Assembly: GCF_021869535.1 (NCBI RefSeq)
Contig: NW_026262701.1
Span: forward strand, 51,277,278-51,341,277
Origin: Mytilus californianus
Taxonomy: Eukaryota > Mollusca > Bivalvia > Mytilida > Mytilidae
Length of the DNA stretch: 64,000 bases
Direction of reading: 5' to 3'
The notes beneath the pieces are model-generated. The model ran no database searches. It saw nothing but the letters and a program-made list of their open reading frames with translations, and was not told the origin of the DNA. This document shows, piece by piece, positions 11,226-21,601 of the stretch. Position 1 is the stretch's first letter, and each line of letters opens with the position of its first letter. The translations under genes were made by a program, and so were the position numbers.

Positions 11226-11655
11226 AAACACCCCCAAGGGTGACTGGGGAATAGAAGTATGGTCACCATTGGTCTTCCTCCGACCGGCAGTAAAACCCGT
11301 GCTAAAGTGGGGCGTCCGTTTGGCTGTGCGGGATGTACAAATTTGCAGCCACGTCCGGTCAGAATGGGGACGTTAAATCCGATGCCTCGTGTAAAGAGAG
11401 TGCCACGCTCTTTGCACGTTAAGAACCCTTGCAACAACTCTTTGAGGGGTCCGTAGGTGACCTGTTGCAAGGCTAAATTTCTGTCCCTATCCAATATACC
11501 CTCATTTCCCGTGGCAGTCTAAATTTCTCCGACCTTAATCCCTTAATCAATTACAGAACCTACCTATTGTATTTATTGTAAACTTGTTCTCGTCCTGAAT
11601 ATGCATGAAATATTTGCCACTGGACGTTAAGCAACCAACAATCAATCAATCATTA
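11226..11655 (+). repeat. SINE-like element M2, most complete copy
   Basis: Runs from caagggtgactgggg to the tail accaacaatcaatcaatcat. A TGGCTGTGCGGG at 11321-11332 matches the RNA polymerase III A-box consensus (TRGCNNAGYNGG) with one mismatch. No convincing B box follows at tRNA spacing, so a tRNA origin is only a possibility. Confidence 0.65.
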
Positions 11656-12042
11656 CACAAACAATGCAAACAAATACACCACATGTACGAGGATGTTACT
11701 GTAACTTTTGTTGGCGTTAACTATACCGTATACATATGCACAGAGCAATTGATTCCTCCAAAAAGAAAAGGAGAAATATAGCGTTACATTGTATCAATGA
11801 ATCTGCAATATAAAAAATGGCCTGCTATCGTGTGACATTCAGGTGTATTAGCAATTTTAGTGTTTTAATATGATTCAAACATTTTTGAAATATAAAGGAT
11901 AATAATGAAATAAATGAAGACTTTACCCAAACAATGATCAGACTACGGTAAATGTAGTGAAAGTTGCCTGGTAAAATATAAACCTGTTACAAATTACTCT
12001 TACGTATAACTAGTCCTACAGAAGTGTTTTTGTTTTATTTAG

Positions 12043-12300
12043 AGTTGTCAGGTGTAACGGTATCACCTGCTATATCAGTATTTAGTGCGACAGAGAATGC
12101 AACTGTTGAAAATATCACATGTACAGCTTTGTGTTGGCCAGAATGTAGTTTTAAATGGACTGGGCCAAACAATTTTATAAACAATGGGGATAGATTAAGA
12201 CTGAGCAACATTCAAAAGTCAAGTTCTGGAAAGTACCAATGCCAAGCAGCAAATGTCGTAGGAACAAATTACAGTGATGTTATTGACATTAGAGTTCAAC
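12043..12300 (+). CDS. Ig-like domain exon 2
   Basis: Acceptor tttattttagag (AG ending at 12042) and donor C|GTAAGT at 12301 bound a 258-bp exon, phase 1 at both ends. It encodes one complete Ig domain of about 86 residues. The B-strand region reads ITCTALCWPECSFKW and the F strand GKYQCQAAN. Between them sits a D/E-strand-like LRLSNIQKSSSG. Beyond the canonical Cys-Trp-Cys core, two extra cysteines form a C-x3-C-x3-C-x3-W signature shared with the next exon. The Y-x-C motif and hydrophobic spacing fit I-set/C2 domains of cell-surface adhesion or recognition proteins. It splices in frame with the exon at 5608. Confidence 0.75.
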
Positions 12301-12929
12301 GTAAGTTTAATGTTCTTAAGTTACTTGTTTTTCTGCATTATAGAGGCACAAAAAGGCTTAAGTGTTAACTTTCTTTTACTTAATAAAAACATGAATGATC
12401 AAGATTGTGACATTTTCACGGAATATTATTCAGATATATATTTAAAGCGTGTATCTATAATAATTACTGTTTTCAATGCATTTTTTTCTTTTTCATTTGT
12501 TTCTGTTAAAGAGTACATTTGTTGCATATGACCTTGTATCATCATAGAAAAAAAAAAGTCTATTGTAATCTTCTTAATAAACACGTTTCAAAAATGTAAA
12601 AAAATGACTCAGGTTTAATTTGAATTGACGATATTAATTGATAGTTATATCATTAAATTTCAAAAGTTACGTTTGAGACAGATTGATTATTGTCAGATAT
12701 TGTAATCGGCTTATTTCAGAAATATTTATTTTCCACTAAAAAAAGCCAGAGTTTCATAAAATGTTTTTTTTTAGAAAACCTCGTAAGTTCCAAAAACTTC
12801 TGTCTTTTCCATTGTATTTTGTCCTGTTCTGACAATAAACATGTTTAAAGTATTATTTTTATTTTCTGGATTAATAACAGATAACAAACTTCTTGTGCGA
12901 ATGTCTTTGTGAACCAAATTTATAGTTTA

Positions 12930-13005
12930 TAAAAAAGAGGCGAAAAATACCAAAGGGATATTCATCAGTAATAACAAACTGACAATGCAATGGCAAAAAA
13001 CAATT
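12930..13005 (-). repeat. Dispersed repeat M3, fragment in antisense
   Basis: Reads agaggcgaaaaataccaaag and aaactgacaatgcaatggc on the plus strand. This is the reverse complement of the ctggtatctttcgcctct and gccatggcgttgtcagttt parts of the copies at 3880-4440 and 61785-61955. Confidence 0.6.
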
Positions 13006-13377
13006 AAAGACGAAACATGATTACACATCGTGTTGTATTTCGCCATCATCATTATTTATCTTATTTGAAAACTGGTTTTACTTACGGTTAAAATCCATGA
13101 AAAGGAATGAAAAACAAAATTTAAAAAAATGTATTGAACCTATTGATTCAATGTTTTACATGTACTTAAATGGAATAGATTCTTACACTTTTCGGCTCGA
13201 GGCCCCATGTCATCCTTGGCACATCCACTTTAGCCTTTAGCATTTGTCTACTGAAAATAGATAGAAATTTAAATCCCCCTTGAAGGAGATTTTCTTTTTT
13301 TCTAAATTGGATCTTTGTGGGGCATATTATCGACATTTATATGTTGTATTAAATTACATTAATGAATTTTGTTACAG

Positions 13378-13632
13378 ATAGTCCTGCTCAGATATCTCTT
13401 TTACCAGCGAATACATATTACACAAAGGAAGAGGGTGATTCCTTAAACGTAACATGTTCAGCTCGATGTGAACCGGCATGTGATATTGAGTGGACCTATC
13501 CAAATAATATCAAACACAAGGATAGCATTTTACGAATCGAATCATTACAACGAACACATGATGGAAATTACACATGCAGAGCATATAATGTCTTCGGCTA
13601 TAAAATGTCAGCTATAACGGTTACAATAAACT
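13378..13632 (+). CDS. Ig-like domain exon 3
   Basis: Acceptor aatgaattttgttacag ends at 13377 and donor T|GTGAGT starts at 13633, giving a 255-bp exon that is phase 1 at both ends. The encoded Ig domain has VTCSARCEPACDIEW in the B/C region and GNYTCRAYNVFG at the F strand, with LRIESLQRTHDG before it. The C-x3-C-x3-C-x3-W signature repeats that of the previous exon, so the two domains probably arose by exon duplication. Three NxS/T sites support an extracellular location. Downstream exons of the gene must exist, because the frame is open through the donor, but I could not identify any before 57 kb. Confidence 0.75.
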
Positions 13633-13735
13633 GTGAGTTAACATTTCCAATACCCCAAAATATTTAGATAAATTATTGTTAAAGTCTTATAATTTTAGCC
13701 AACCACACCCTTCACTGTAAAACGATCAATTATAT

Positions 13736-13755
13736 GGGGGGGGGGGGGGGGGGGG
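13736..13755 (+). repeat. Poly-G tract of 20
   Basis: An uninterrupted run of 20 guanines follows the third Ig exon in its intron. Such runs are length-unstable and hard to sequence. A run of about 20 cytosines occurs at 22655-22674. Confidence 0.9.
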
Positions 13756-15059
13756 TGCATTTATATTTAGGAATATCCCAAGCATTGTATCAGATTGCAC
13801 TTACTTGCCAGTTGGTCGTGCAATATGCTTTATCCTTTGACGGCCTTATGTTTCGAACTTTATGTTGAAATTCAATAATTATCTTTGTTAAGTGGAGTTT
13901 TGATACACTATGAATGCGTTTGACACATTATCATGCGTTTCTTCTTTTTCATTATCAAACATCCTGTTTGTTAAAAGCGGAACCATAAATAATCACAGTC
14001 TTTCGCAAAATTCCACATTTATCAAGGTTGGAGTTTTATCTTGAAGGTCAATATCAAGTAACAATTTAATCGCATTCAAACATTTGTTTTTGAGGAAATC
14101 GTGTGTAGTTACAAAGATCATACAACAGTTACAGCTAAAATACATACAAATAAGCGTATTAACACGGCTGTCATTCGGAATATCGAAAAAAATGATCGTG
14201 ATCGTGAAAGAATAAGTAACAGTGGTCAAGTATTGCGATTGGATCGAGAAAGATCTGGTAAAAGATCGTGAAAGAAATCTTATCGAGAAGACACATGCAA
14301 TGTCAGTAAATAATCTAATTTAATCAGTTATAATGACAAATATTGGAAAAATAAAACTCTGTCAAAATGGTTCAACATTATAATCAGTATCCGAGAAAAA
14401 TCAAGGCTTAAAAGTACGCCGTTTAACAAAAATACAAAAGGCAGATTGCTCATCGAAATAAAAATGTAAACAAACATGCTTTTTTTTCAATTTTTTTAAT
14501 TATTGCATAAACTACTTTTTTCTTAAAAATGTTGTTCAATGTTATTGTTTAAAATAGTTCTTAAAGTTATTTTGATTTAGTTTAATCAGAAACTTTGCAA
14601 AAATTGTAATATTTGTAAAAAATTGATAGTTCGGATCGTGAAAGATCGGGTACCGCATTTTGATGATCGTGAAAAGGATCATGAAAGATATGTTGCCGCT
14701 TATTCGTTATTTCAAAAATATTCCACGAAAACGATCAAATCTTTCTTTAGTAAATGATAATTTAAATTTCTAATTTGTATAACAAACGATTGGATTGGAA
14801 TGACTTATTTCACTTTACCTTTGTTTGTGAATAGAACTATGGTGGTTCAATGCCATTGGATCCGATTATTTGATAATACCACATGGACTAGTTTTCTTAT
14901 AACAATATAAGTTCGTCTGTCCGTCCTGCATATGTTTTGAAAAGTTAAGATTGTCTCATCTGATTTTCATTAATTTTTATACACAGTAATCTTTATAAAA
15001 CGAAGATCCTTGTTGATTTTTGTTAAAAAAATTGAAAAAAAAACATTGTTTTACTATCA

Positions 15060-16225
15060 TATTTCTGACTTGTCACAGGTATTCTCCTAAGAAAATGGTG
15101 TGTTAAATCTGGTTTTTTGCTTGTATGACATTTGTTTGTAGTTCCGTAATTTTGCCAAATTGGGCGAGCAACACAAACAGACATAATTGGTTAACGTGAT
15201 CATATCTAGGATCCAGCAGCAAAAACTGTGTAAACATACATCACATATTCAACACAACTGCATTTAACGTTCAAACACACTTACATTAAATCAAACAAAT
15301 ACGCCCACAAAAAAGTTTGTGTAGTTGATAATACAGTCAGAAAAGTGAAGCGTAATTACGGAGTCCCTTAAGTGTCATGTAAATATAAATGCTTTCGTTT
15401 TCTGGAGATTAAATTTGGTGCTGGCTTTCAGCTCGTGTGCACGACTTTCAAACTTGTTCGCATGATCAGTAAAACTGGTGCGCACGACTTTTGACTCAAG
15501 CGTACGACTTTCAAAATGGTGTGCATGACTTTAATGAAGTTTGAAAGACGTGCGCACCAGTTCCGTAAGGAGCTCCTTAAATAATGACATATACACTTTC
15601 CCGATAAAATACAAAATAATTAAAATATAAATACAAGGATATAAAAAAATGAAAACAACACTATAAAAACCTCATGTGTCCGAATTGCATCTCTGGACCC
15701 ACCCGCATAATGAACGCCAAAAGCTAAAAGCTTGATGCACATATACTGAACCATGTCAAGAGGCGTACGATCAAATGGAACATAATCGTACGAAGGCAAA
15801 TAAAGGTAAAACTGTAAAATAGATAAAATTCTACACAGAGTCAGCACCTTGAATCTATAACTCAAAACCATCCTGTATTATATATTAAGTAGACACTGAA
15901 TATTTATCTATTAGGTCTTGTTACCTTCCTATGAACTTTTTTAGGGAAAGGACGAGCCGTTATTTCACAATCCTGGTTCATTGATTATTTGCTGAGGCAC
16001 TGATAATGTTTTACAAACTCTTGAGTAGCAGAAGCAATCTCCTGAAAATCGTATGAGATGAGAAATGTATACTTTATATGCGGATGAAGTTGGTAAATCG
16101 CTGCTCAGGTGAAGATAATTCATATTTCAAAATTAAAATCATTTCGTTTGTCATAGACTCTGTTATTGAGATGACCGCTGTAATCAAATTCTGGGTTTAT
16201 GTCGAAAAATGAGGTCGAGGAAGCT
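15060..16225 (-). pseudogene. Reverse transcriptase relic and downstream region
   Basis: At 15890-16225 the minus strand encodes a degraded VYDKRNDFNFEI segment followed by stops. It aligns along its length with the better preserved relic at 24399-24780. The neighbouring 15620-15871 frame contains FYLYLPSYDYVPFD and lies just after the expected end of the protein. At 15060-15200 the plus strand resembles 23950-24080 (tgacttgt-acaggtatt... aatggtgtgttaaa), indicating a shared 3' region. The catalytic box is absent. It lies inside the inverted-repeat element at 14163-16717, so it dates after that insertion unless it was captured. Confidence 0.5.
15420..15565. repeat. Degenerate minisatellite of a cACGACTTTcAAA motif with inverted end
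   Basis: The motif GTGCGCACGACTTT recurs about every 30-45 bases in degenerate form (15436, 15479, 15502, 15521). It ends with an inverted version, GAAAGACGTGCGCACCAGTT (15542-15561), so the block can fold back on itself. Confidence 0.6.
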
Positions 16226-16729
16226 GTATATGTGGTGTCTGTAATCTCTTATTATTTAATAATAATATCTTAATATTCAGTGTCTGAACTTTTTCAAGTA
16301 ATAGCATACTTTTATTTTTCCGGACTATTTGACACAATATAGATTAAGTTTTAAATATATCATAATATATTGGAATGTGACCATTTTAGATACAAAACAT
16401 GATTTTTTTTCTTAATGATTCTCATTGAAATAATTGTGTGTCGCCTTTTGTGTTTTCTTAATAAGTACTGCATTTTTTCTGTAATTAAGTGCACAGTATT
16501 ATTAAGGATGTTGAATCATTTTGACAGACTTAATTTTTTTTACTGGTTTGTTCCACCTTTTAAAAATAGAGCAGTTTTATTCACAGATTTTGAAGTAGAA
16601 TTACAATTAATTACATTCACGATCCGATACCAGATCTTTCACGATCTGATCGCAACTTGACCACCGTTAGTTATTCTTTCACGATCATTTTTCTCGATAT
16701 AACGAATGACACCCGTGATTAAGGTAGAA

Positions 16730-18080
16730 TTAAAGTGAATTATCTGAATACAGGTCGGAAAATTTATTTAGATTTTTTGTCGCAGTTGTTTGTTCTATCG
16801 AGATGAATTCAAATCTTGTAATCTTAATCATCTTTAAGTAGATAAGGAAAATACAATAATTATTGTATTTCATAAACACGGTGTTAATTATCAGTCTCAC
16901 TGACCATGCTGACAGCGACGTTGTCTTTAGAAAAAAAAAACTAACAATACAACCTAATTTCGTCAACTGATAAATAAAAGTAAACGCAAATGTTGTTAGA
17001 TAATTATAGCTTTAATTGCAGTAATTTCATAATGTAGCTAAAGATTTGAGAAATGCAATAAAATGAATTTCCATAATATGTCATTTGCTGACAAAATTTA
17101 ATACTGACTTCTGTTTGGATGATGTCACTAGTTTCTTTTTCTTTCTAATAAATTGTTAATTTTATTTTAGCTATTTATATAGTTTTAATGATTAAGGGTT
17201 TGGTATAAAAGTTCATTGATATTCAAACTTATGACAAACCATAAAGTTCTTCTTACGTTCAATTGTGTCTCATTACAATACAAGTAAAGGCTTTTTCGGT
17301 AAAAACAATGGTAACTAACAATATCAAAAGATGTATTGCATTTGGTTTACACACGTGGTATTAATCGAATCTTAACACACACTGGAATTAATTTAACAAT
17401 TGAAAAATATTACCTTATGTTATGAAAACTCGAAATTTTATTCAAATCTACACTATGCTGTTGAGTGCTTTTAAAAACAATATAGCGAATTTTTCATCTT
17501 TTGCAAGACCCAAAATGTTTTGAAGGATATCCTTACAAAATATTTCAAAATTGCATGTGTAGGCCATCTTAATAGTATTTACGATTTACACCATTATAAC
17601 AAGCATGTAAAAGAAAATATGCCAGACTGTTTTTTGAAAACATGTCCCTAAAAGTATATGATGGTGGACATTTTAGTGAAGATTGGATGAGTCTTAAAAA
17701 CATTTGCACCTGCATGAGATGAATTAAGAATTTATTGGTCTTTATAAACTGCGGTAAATAGGAAGTTATAAAGTTTGAGTATTAATTTACCTAAATTGAG
17801 TATGCCCGCCATATCAATTCGGAACATTGCACTGGCAGTTTCTCATCGTTTTATATTTGTTTTCTTTCTTTATCTCCTAACCGTTTGGTCTGGAACGAGT
17901 CTGATGAATGTGCTTCGTTTAATGAATCTGGATGAAATCATATAATACTTACGTTCTTTATCCGTAAAATGTGGCAAATGTTGTTTTTTAAGACAAGGTT
18001 GAAATTCACCCAGGCAAAGTTAACATAAGAAAATTTGAATTGTTTTACACGTATTTAAATAATTTTGGTGTTTTTGAATC
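16730..18080. other. AT-rich DNA, no gene seen
   Basis: Both strands are dense in stop codons and I recognise no repeat. A small minus-strand frame at 16730-16966 has no motif. Confidence 0.4.
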
Positions 18081-18081
18081 T

Positions 18082-18510
18082 CCAAGCCCCAAGGATGACT
18101 GGGTAATAAAAATATGGTATCGTTTAGTCTTCTTCCAACCGGCAGTAAAACCCTTACAAAAGATAGGCGTCCTGTTGGCTATGAGGAATGTATAAGACTT
18201 AAAGTATGTAACATCGTCTGATCAGAATTGGGATGTTACATTCGATGCCTTGTGTAGAAAAAGAACCTCGTTAAGAACCCTTGCTACAACTCTTTGAGGG
18301 GTCCGCAGACGGCCCGTTTCAAAACTTAATGTCGGTCACTATCCACTATATCCTCATCTTTCAGTTGCAGACCAAATTTCCAACCCTTAATCCCAGACGA
18401 TCCCTATTATAGGACCTACCTATTGCATATATTGTTAAATTGTTTTCGGACTGAACATACATGAAATACTTGCCACTGGACGTTTAGCAAACAATAATCA
18501 ATCAATCATG
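18082..18510 (+). repeat. SINE-like element M2, diverged copy
   Basis: Begins near ccccaaggatgactgggt and ends with gccactggacgtttagcaaa and an aataatcaatcaatca tail, so it is full length. It is more diverged than the 11226 copy. Confidence 0.6.
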
Positions 18511-18699
18511 GAATCTCCAATGTTTTCATTCTTAATTGATTTTGGGTCGTACCTGAACAAGGTTATTCCAGAAACACGTGGTATGCGCACTAAAATCATA
18601 CCAGATGGTGTTTTCATTTTGTATTTTTGCTGATATTTGTCTATAGTGATGAGCTGATGTTGACCCTTTTTTGTCTTTTTTGTGTTAGTTTGTATACTT

Positions 18700-18995
18700 T
18701 GAAATTGACGTGTATTCCTTTGCTTCCTTTTCTTCGTATTAACATTCTCATATAACTGTATTTCATTTTTGTTTTTAGTTGGTTGTTTTATTACATAAAT
18801 CAGGCTGTTGGTTTACTCATTTGAATCGTTTTACATTTTTGGGGCCTTTTATAACTTGCTGTCCGGTATGGGTCTGGTCATTGTTGAACTCCTTATGTCG
18901 ACCTTTAATTGTTAACATCTATGACATTTGGTCTTTGATTGATAGTTGTGTCATTGACAATAATACCACATCTCCTTTTTTTATATCAAGGAATT
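18700..18995 (-). repeat. SINE-like repeat M1, antisense copy
   Basis: On the plus strand it reads ggccttttataacttgctgt, gtcattgttgaactccttat and ccacatctcctttt, the reverse complement of M1 segments. The open frame across 18779-19075 is repeat-derived. Confidence 0.6.
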
Positions 18996-19124
18996 TCAGG
19001 CACTTAGATACTACTGTAATCAAGTTGTTCGAGATTTATTGCCTCGAGTTTTGTATAATCTTGCTTTCTTCATAAAGATTATATCATTGGAGTATTGGAA
19101 TCTAGATGACAGTAATTATAAAAT

Positions 19125-19405
19125 CTTTTTTTATGCCCCACCTACGATAGTAGACGGGCATTATGTTTTTCGGTCTGTGCGTCCGTTCGTTCATCTGTCC
19201 TGCTTCAGGTTAAAATTTTTGGTCAAGGTAGTTTTTTGATGAAGTTGAAGTCCAATCAACTTGAAACTTAGTACACATGTTTCCTAAGATATGATCTTTC
19301 TAATTTTAATGCCAAATTAGAGTTTTGACCCCAATTTCACGGTCCAATGAACATAGAAAATGATAGTGCGAGTGGGGCATCCGTGTACTATAGACACATT
19401 CTTGT
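19125..19405 (+). repeat. Dispersed bivalve repeat M4
   Basis: Runs from tatgccccacctacgatagt through aagttgaagtccaatcaact to tgcgagtggggcatccgtgt. I recognise it as a common short interspersed repeat of mussels and other bivalves. The first and last parts both contain a GCCCCAC/GTGGGGC pair that could pair, a possible terminal inverted repeat. Confidence 0.55.
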
Positions 19406-20100
19406 TTTACTATTATATCAGGAAAAACTAACAAATGTGATCATCTTTGAAGCAATATTCAACACTTCTAAACAAAAATTAAACAAGTGTACAAATGTCA
19501 TATTTCAATTATTCTTATCCATGTATTATAAAAACACATAAAATATTTTCGAACATATAATATTAATATCACAAGTTTAGATATTTCTTCGCAAAATAGT
19601 AGGGCTATTAAAACCTAAATAAAATAATATTTGTGGACCAAACTTTAGTATAATATTTTTGTCGAAAATAAAATCTAAAATAAATACAATAAAAAAATTG
19701 TACACATATTCAAGCCTTAAACCAGGAATATCTACTAAGAAAATGGAACACTCTTATTTTTACAAATTATTCATTTTATTCTAAATCATCCTAACATTTT
19801 GTATTTCAAATCAAGGCTAGTATTCTTTTTTAATATGTGAACAGCACACGAATTAATTATGAACTTTTGATACACACATTTTCAAAGCTTTATTCGAGGT
19901 GGTTTATAAGGTAAAATACCCATTCTACATGCATAAAAAACTATTCAAACAAAAATTATACAAGTATAAAAACACCTGAAAAGCAACAACGCAATTTCTA
20001 AAACAATCACATGATTTGACGATTATAGATTTACAAATGATAACTTTTGCGATATTTACATTAGTCAAAGTATGCCAGTTTTTGCGCTTCAAAAAATGTA
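19406..20100. other. AT-rich DNA, no gene seen
   Basis: No exon-like segment or repeat identified on either strand. Stop codons are dense throughout. Confidence 0.4.
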
Positions 20101-20109
20101 AAATTAAGG

Positions 20110-20580
20110 AGATAATAGATATAAGAAGATGTGGTATGAGTGCCAATGAGACAATTCTCCATCCAAGTCACAATTTGTAAAAGGAAACCATTATAGGTAA
20201 AAGTACGGCCTTCAACACTGAGCCCTGGCTCACACCGAACAGCAAGCTATAAAGGGTTTCAAAAATGACTAGTGTAAAACCATTCAAACAGGAAAACCAA
20301 CGGTTTAATCTATATAAAAAACGAGAAACGAGAAACACTTATGAACCACACCAACAAACGACAACCACTTAACATCGGGTTCCTGGCTTAGGACAGGTGC
20401 AAACAAAAGCAGCGGGTTTAAACGTTTAAATAGGCGCCAACCTTCACCCTACCTGAAACAAAAGTGTACCATCACAACATAGAAAGACACACTATAAAAT
20501 ATCAATTGAAATGGCTTAACTCAATCAAAAGACATATTAACAAAAACAAGTGAACATAGTAACACTGAACGAATAAATTT
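20110..20580 (+). repeat. SINE-like repeat M1, long copy
   Basis: Begins aagatgtggtatgagtgcc and contains caacaaacgacaaccact, ttcctggcttaggacaggtg and atatcaattgaaatggctta. These are the same blocks in the same order as the copy at 9050-9560. Confidence 0.6.
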
Positions 20581-20989
20581 GATCTATGACAAATGTAAAT
20601 ACAAAATTATTAAAACAAGGGGGTTAGATGTAAAACAATACCAGAAAGTCAACCATAACCTTGGACAAAATGCCGCCAAATAAAAAAAGTAAGTTTCTAG
20701 TCGGGATATATTATGACCTTATAATAACAAAAAATCGTACTTGCGACAAAACACTGGTGACATGCAAGTTTTATTTCCAACCTACTATATACAAGTCAAT
20801 ATTCTTTGAAATATAAATACAAATTCACAACTAGGGTTGAAACTTTTAACTACAAAATTGTTGTATCTAATACTTTGATACTTGTGTTGCATATATGCTA
20901 TGGACCAAAGTTAAGCCAGTTACTTGAACTGATCAATAAATTAATTCTAACATATGTTTTCTTGAAATCTAACTATATAACTTCAAAGT

Positions 20990-21346
20990 AAGATCGTACC
21001 CTTCTAACAAAACTGTTCACCCCTTGAAAACGTTTGGGGTTAAACATACAAACAAAAGCGAATTTCCTTTCCTCTTTCATTGTGTCCAACTTTCATGGCC
21101 GTTGAAACTTATTCTTGTCTAAAAGACAAGGATGCATGAAGTTTACAAGTAACCCATCTGCTTCAATACTTTCTACTAGTCCTGGGTACCAGATATTCTT
21201 AAAAGTAGCAACAATTTATACATTTTTATCTATAACATCTGGAAAAGCAGTGGCAGGATTGACACATGAAATAGCAGTGTCAGAATTGCTTTTTTCTAGA
21301 ATTCTATCATTATGTTCGTGCAGATTTTGTGTAATCACTACAAGTG
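20990..21346 (-). pseudogene. Relic of a mobile-element-type protein (WYPGLVE...FMHPC region)
   Basis: In one minus-strand frame from 21346, with two internal stops, the text reads LVVITQNLHEHNDRILEK, then an IWYPGLVESIEADG segment, LVNFMHPC, and a degraded FQRP region. The pattern W-Y-P-G-x-V-E, F-M-H-P, N-K-F resembles a C-terminal module found in many invertebrate repeat-encoded proteins, where it usually continues into a WP-x-D block. Long uninterrupted similarity between stops suggests an old pseudogene and not chance. The exact family is not identified. Confidence 0.35.
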
Positions 21347-21601
21347 TGAGAAAGAATCATTTTTTTTAATAATTTGGTGTTGATGATAGATCTTTAACGT
21401 ACGCGTAAACTAAGGTCGAGTTTGATATATTGATTTAGTTAATGATCTCTCTCTCTCTCTGGCAAACATGAAGTAGCAACAGGCACCAATATAGCTTACA
21501 CAGATTAACTCACCATAGTTAAGCGTTAGACCAAATATCAAATTATTCTATGAAACACAGGAAAAGAAAGCCGTGAAAACAAATTCTTATATTATATATA
21601 T

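Larger units (their letters stand above)
14163..16717. mobile_element. Inverted-repeat DNA element with target-site duplication
   Basis: The left end (14163 onward, CACGGCTGTCATTCG) and the right end (CGAATGACACCCGTG, ending 16717) are inverted copies. Their similarity continues for about 110 bp and includes AATGATCGTGAAAGAATAA and copies of the GATCGTGAAAGA motif. The flanks carry the same 5 bases, ATTAA (14158-14162 and 16718-16722), as expected for a target-site duplication. TTAA with a one-base offset is possible. More GATCGTGAAAGAT motifs lie subterminally at about 14630-14690. No transposase frame is seen; the interior holds a reverse transcriptase relic that must have inserted later or been captured. 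Confidence 0.65.

Noticed and set aside
11321..11381. tRNA-like A and B boxes in repeat M2
   Set aside because: The A-box fits with one mismatch, but the segment at B-box distance (cgttaaatcc) matches the consensus poorly, so I do not call it tRNA-derived.
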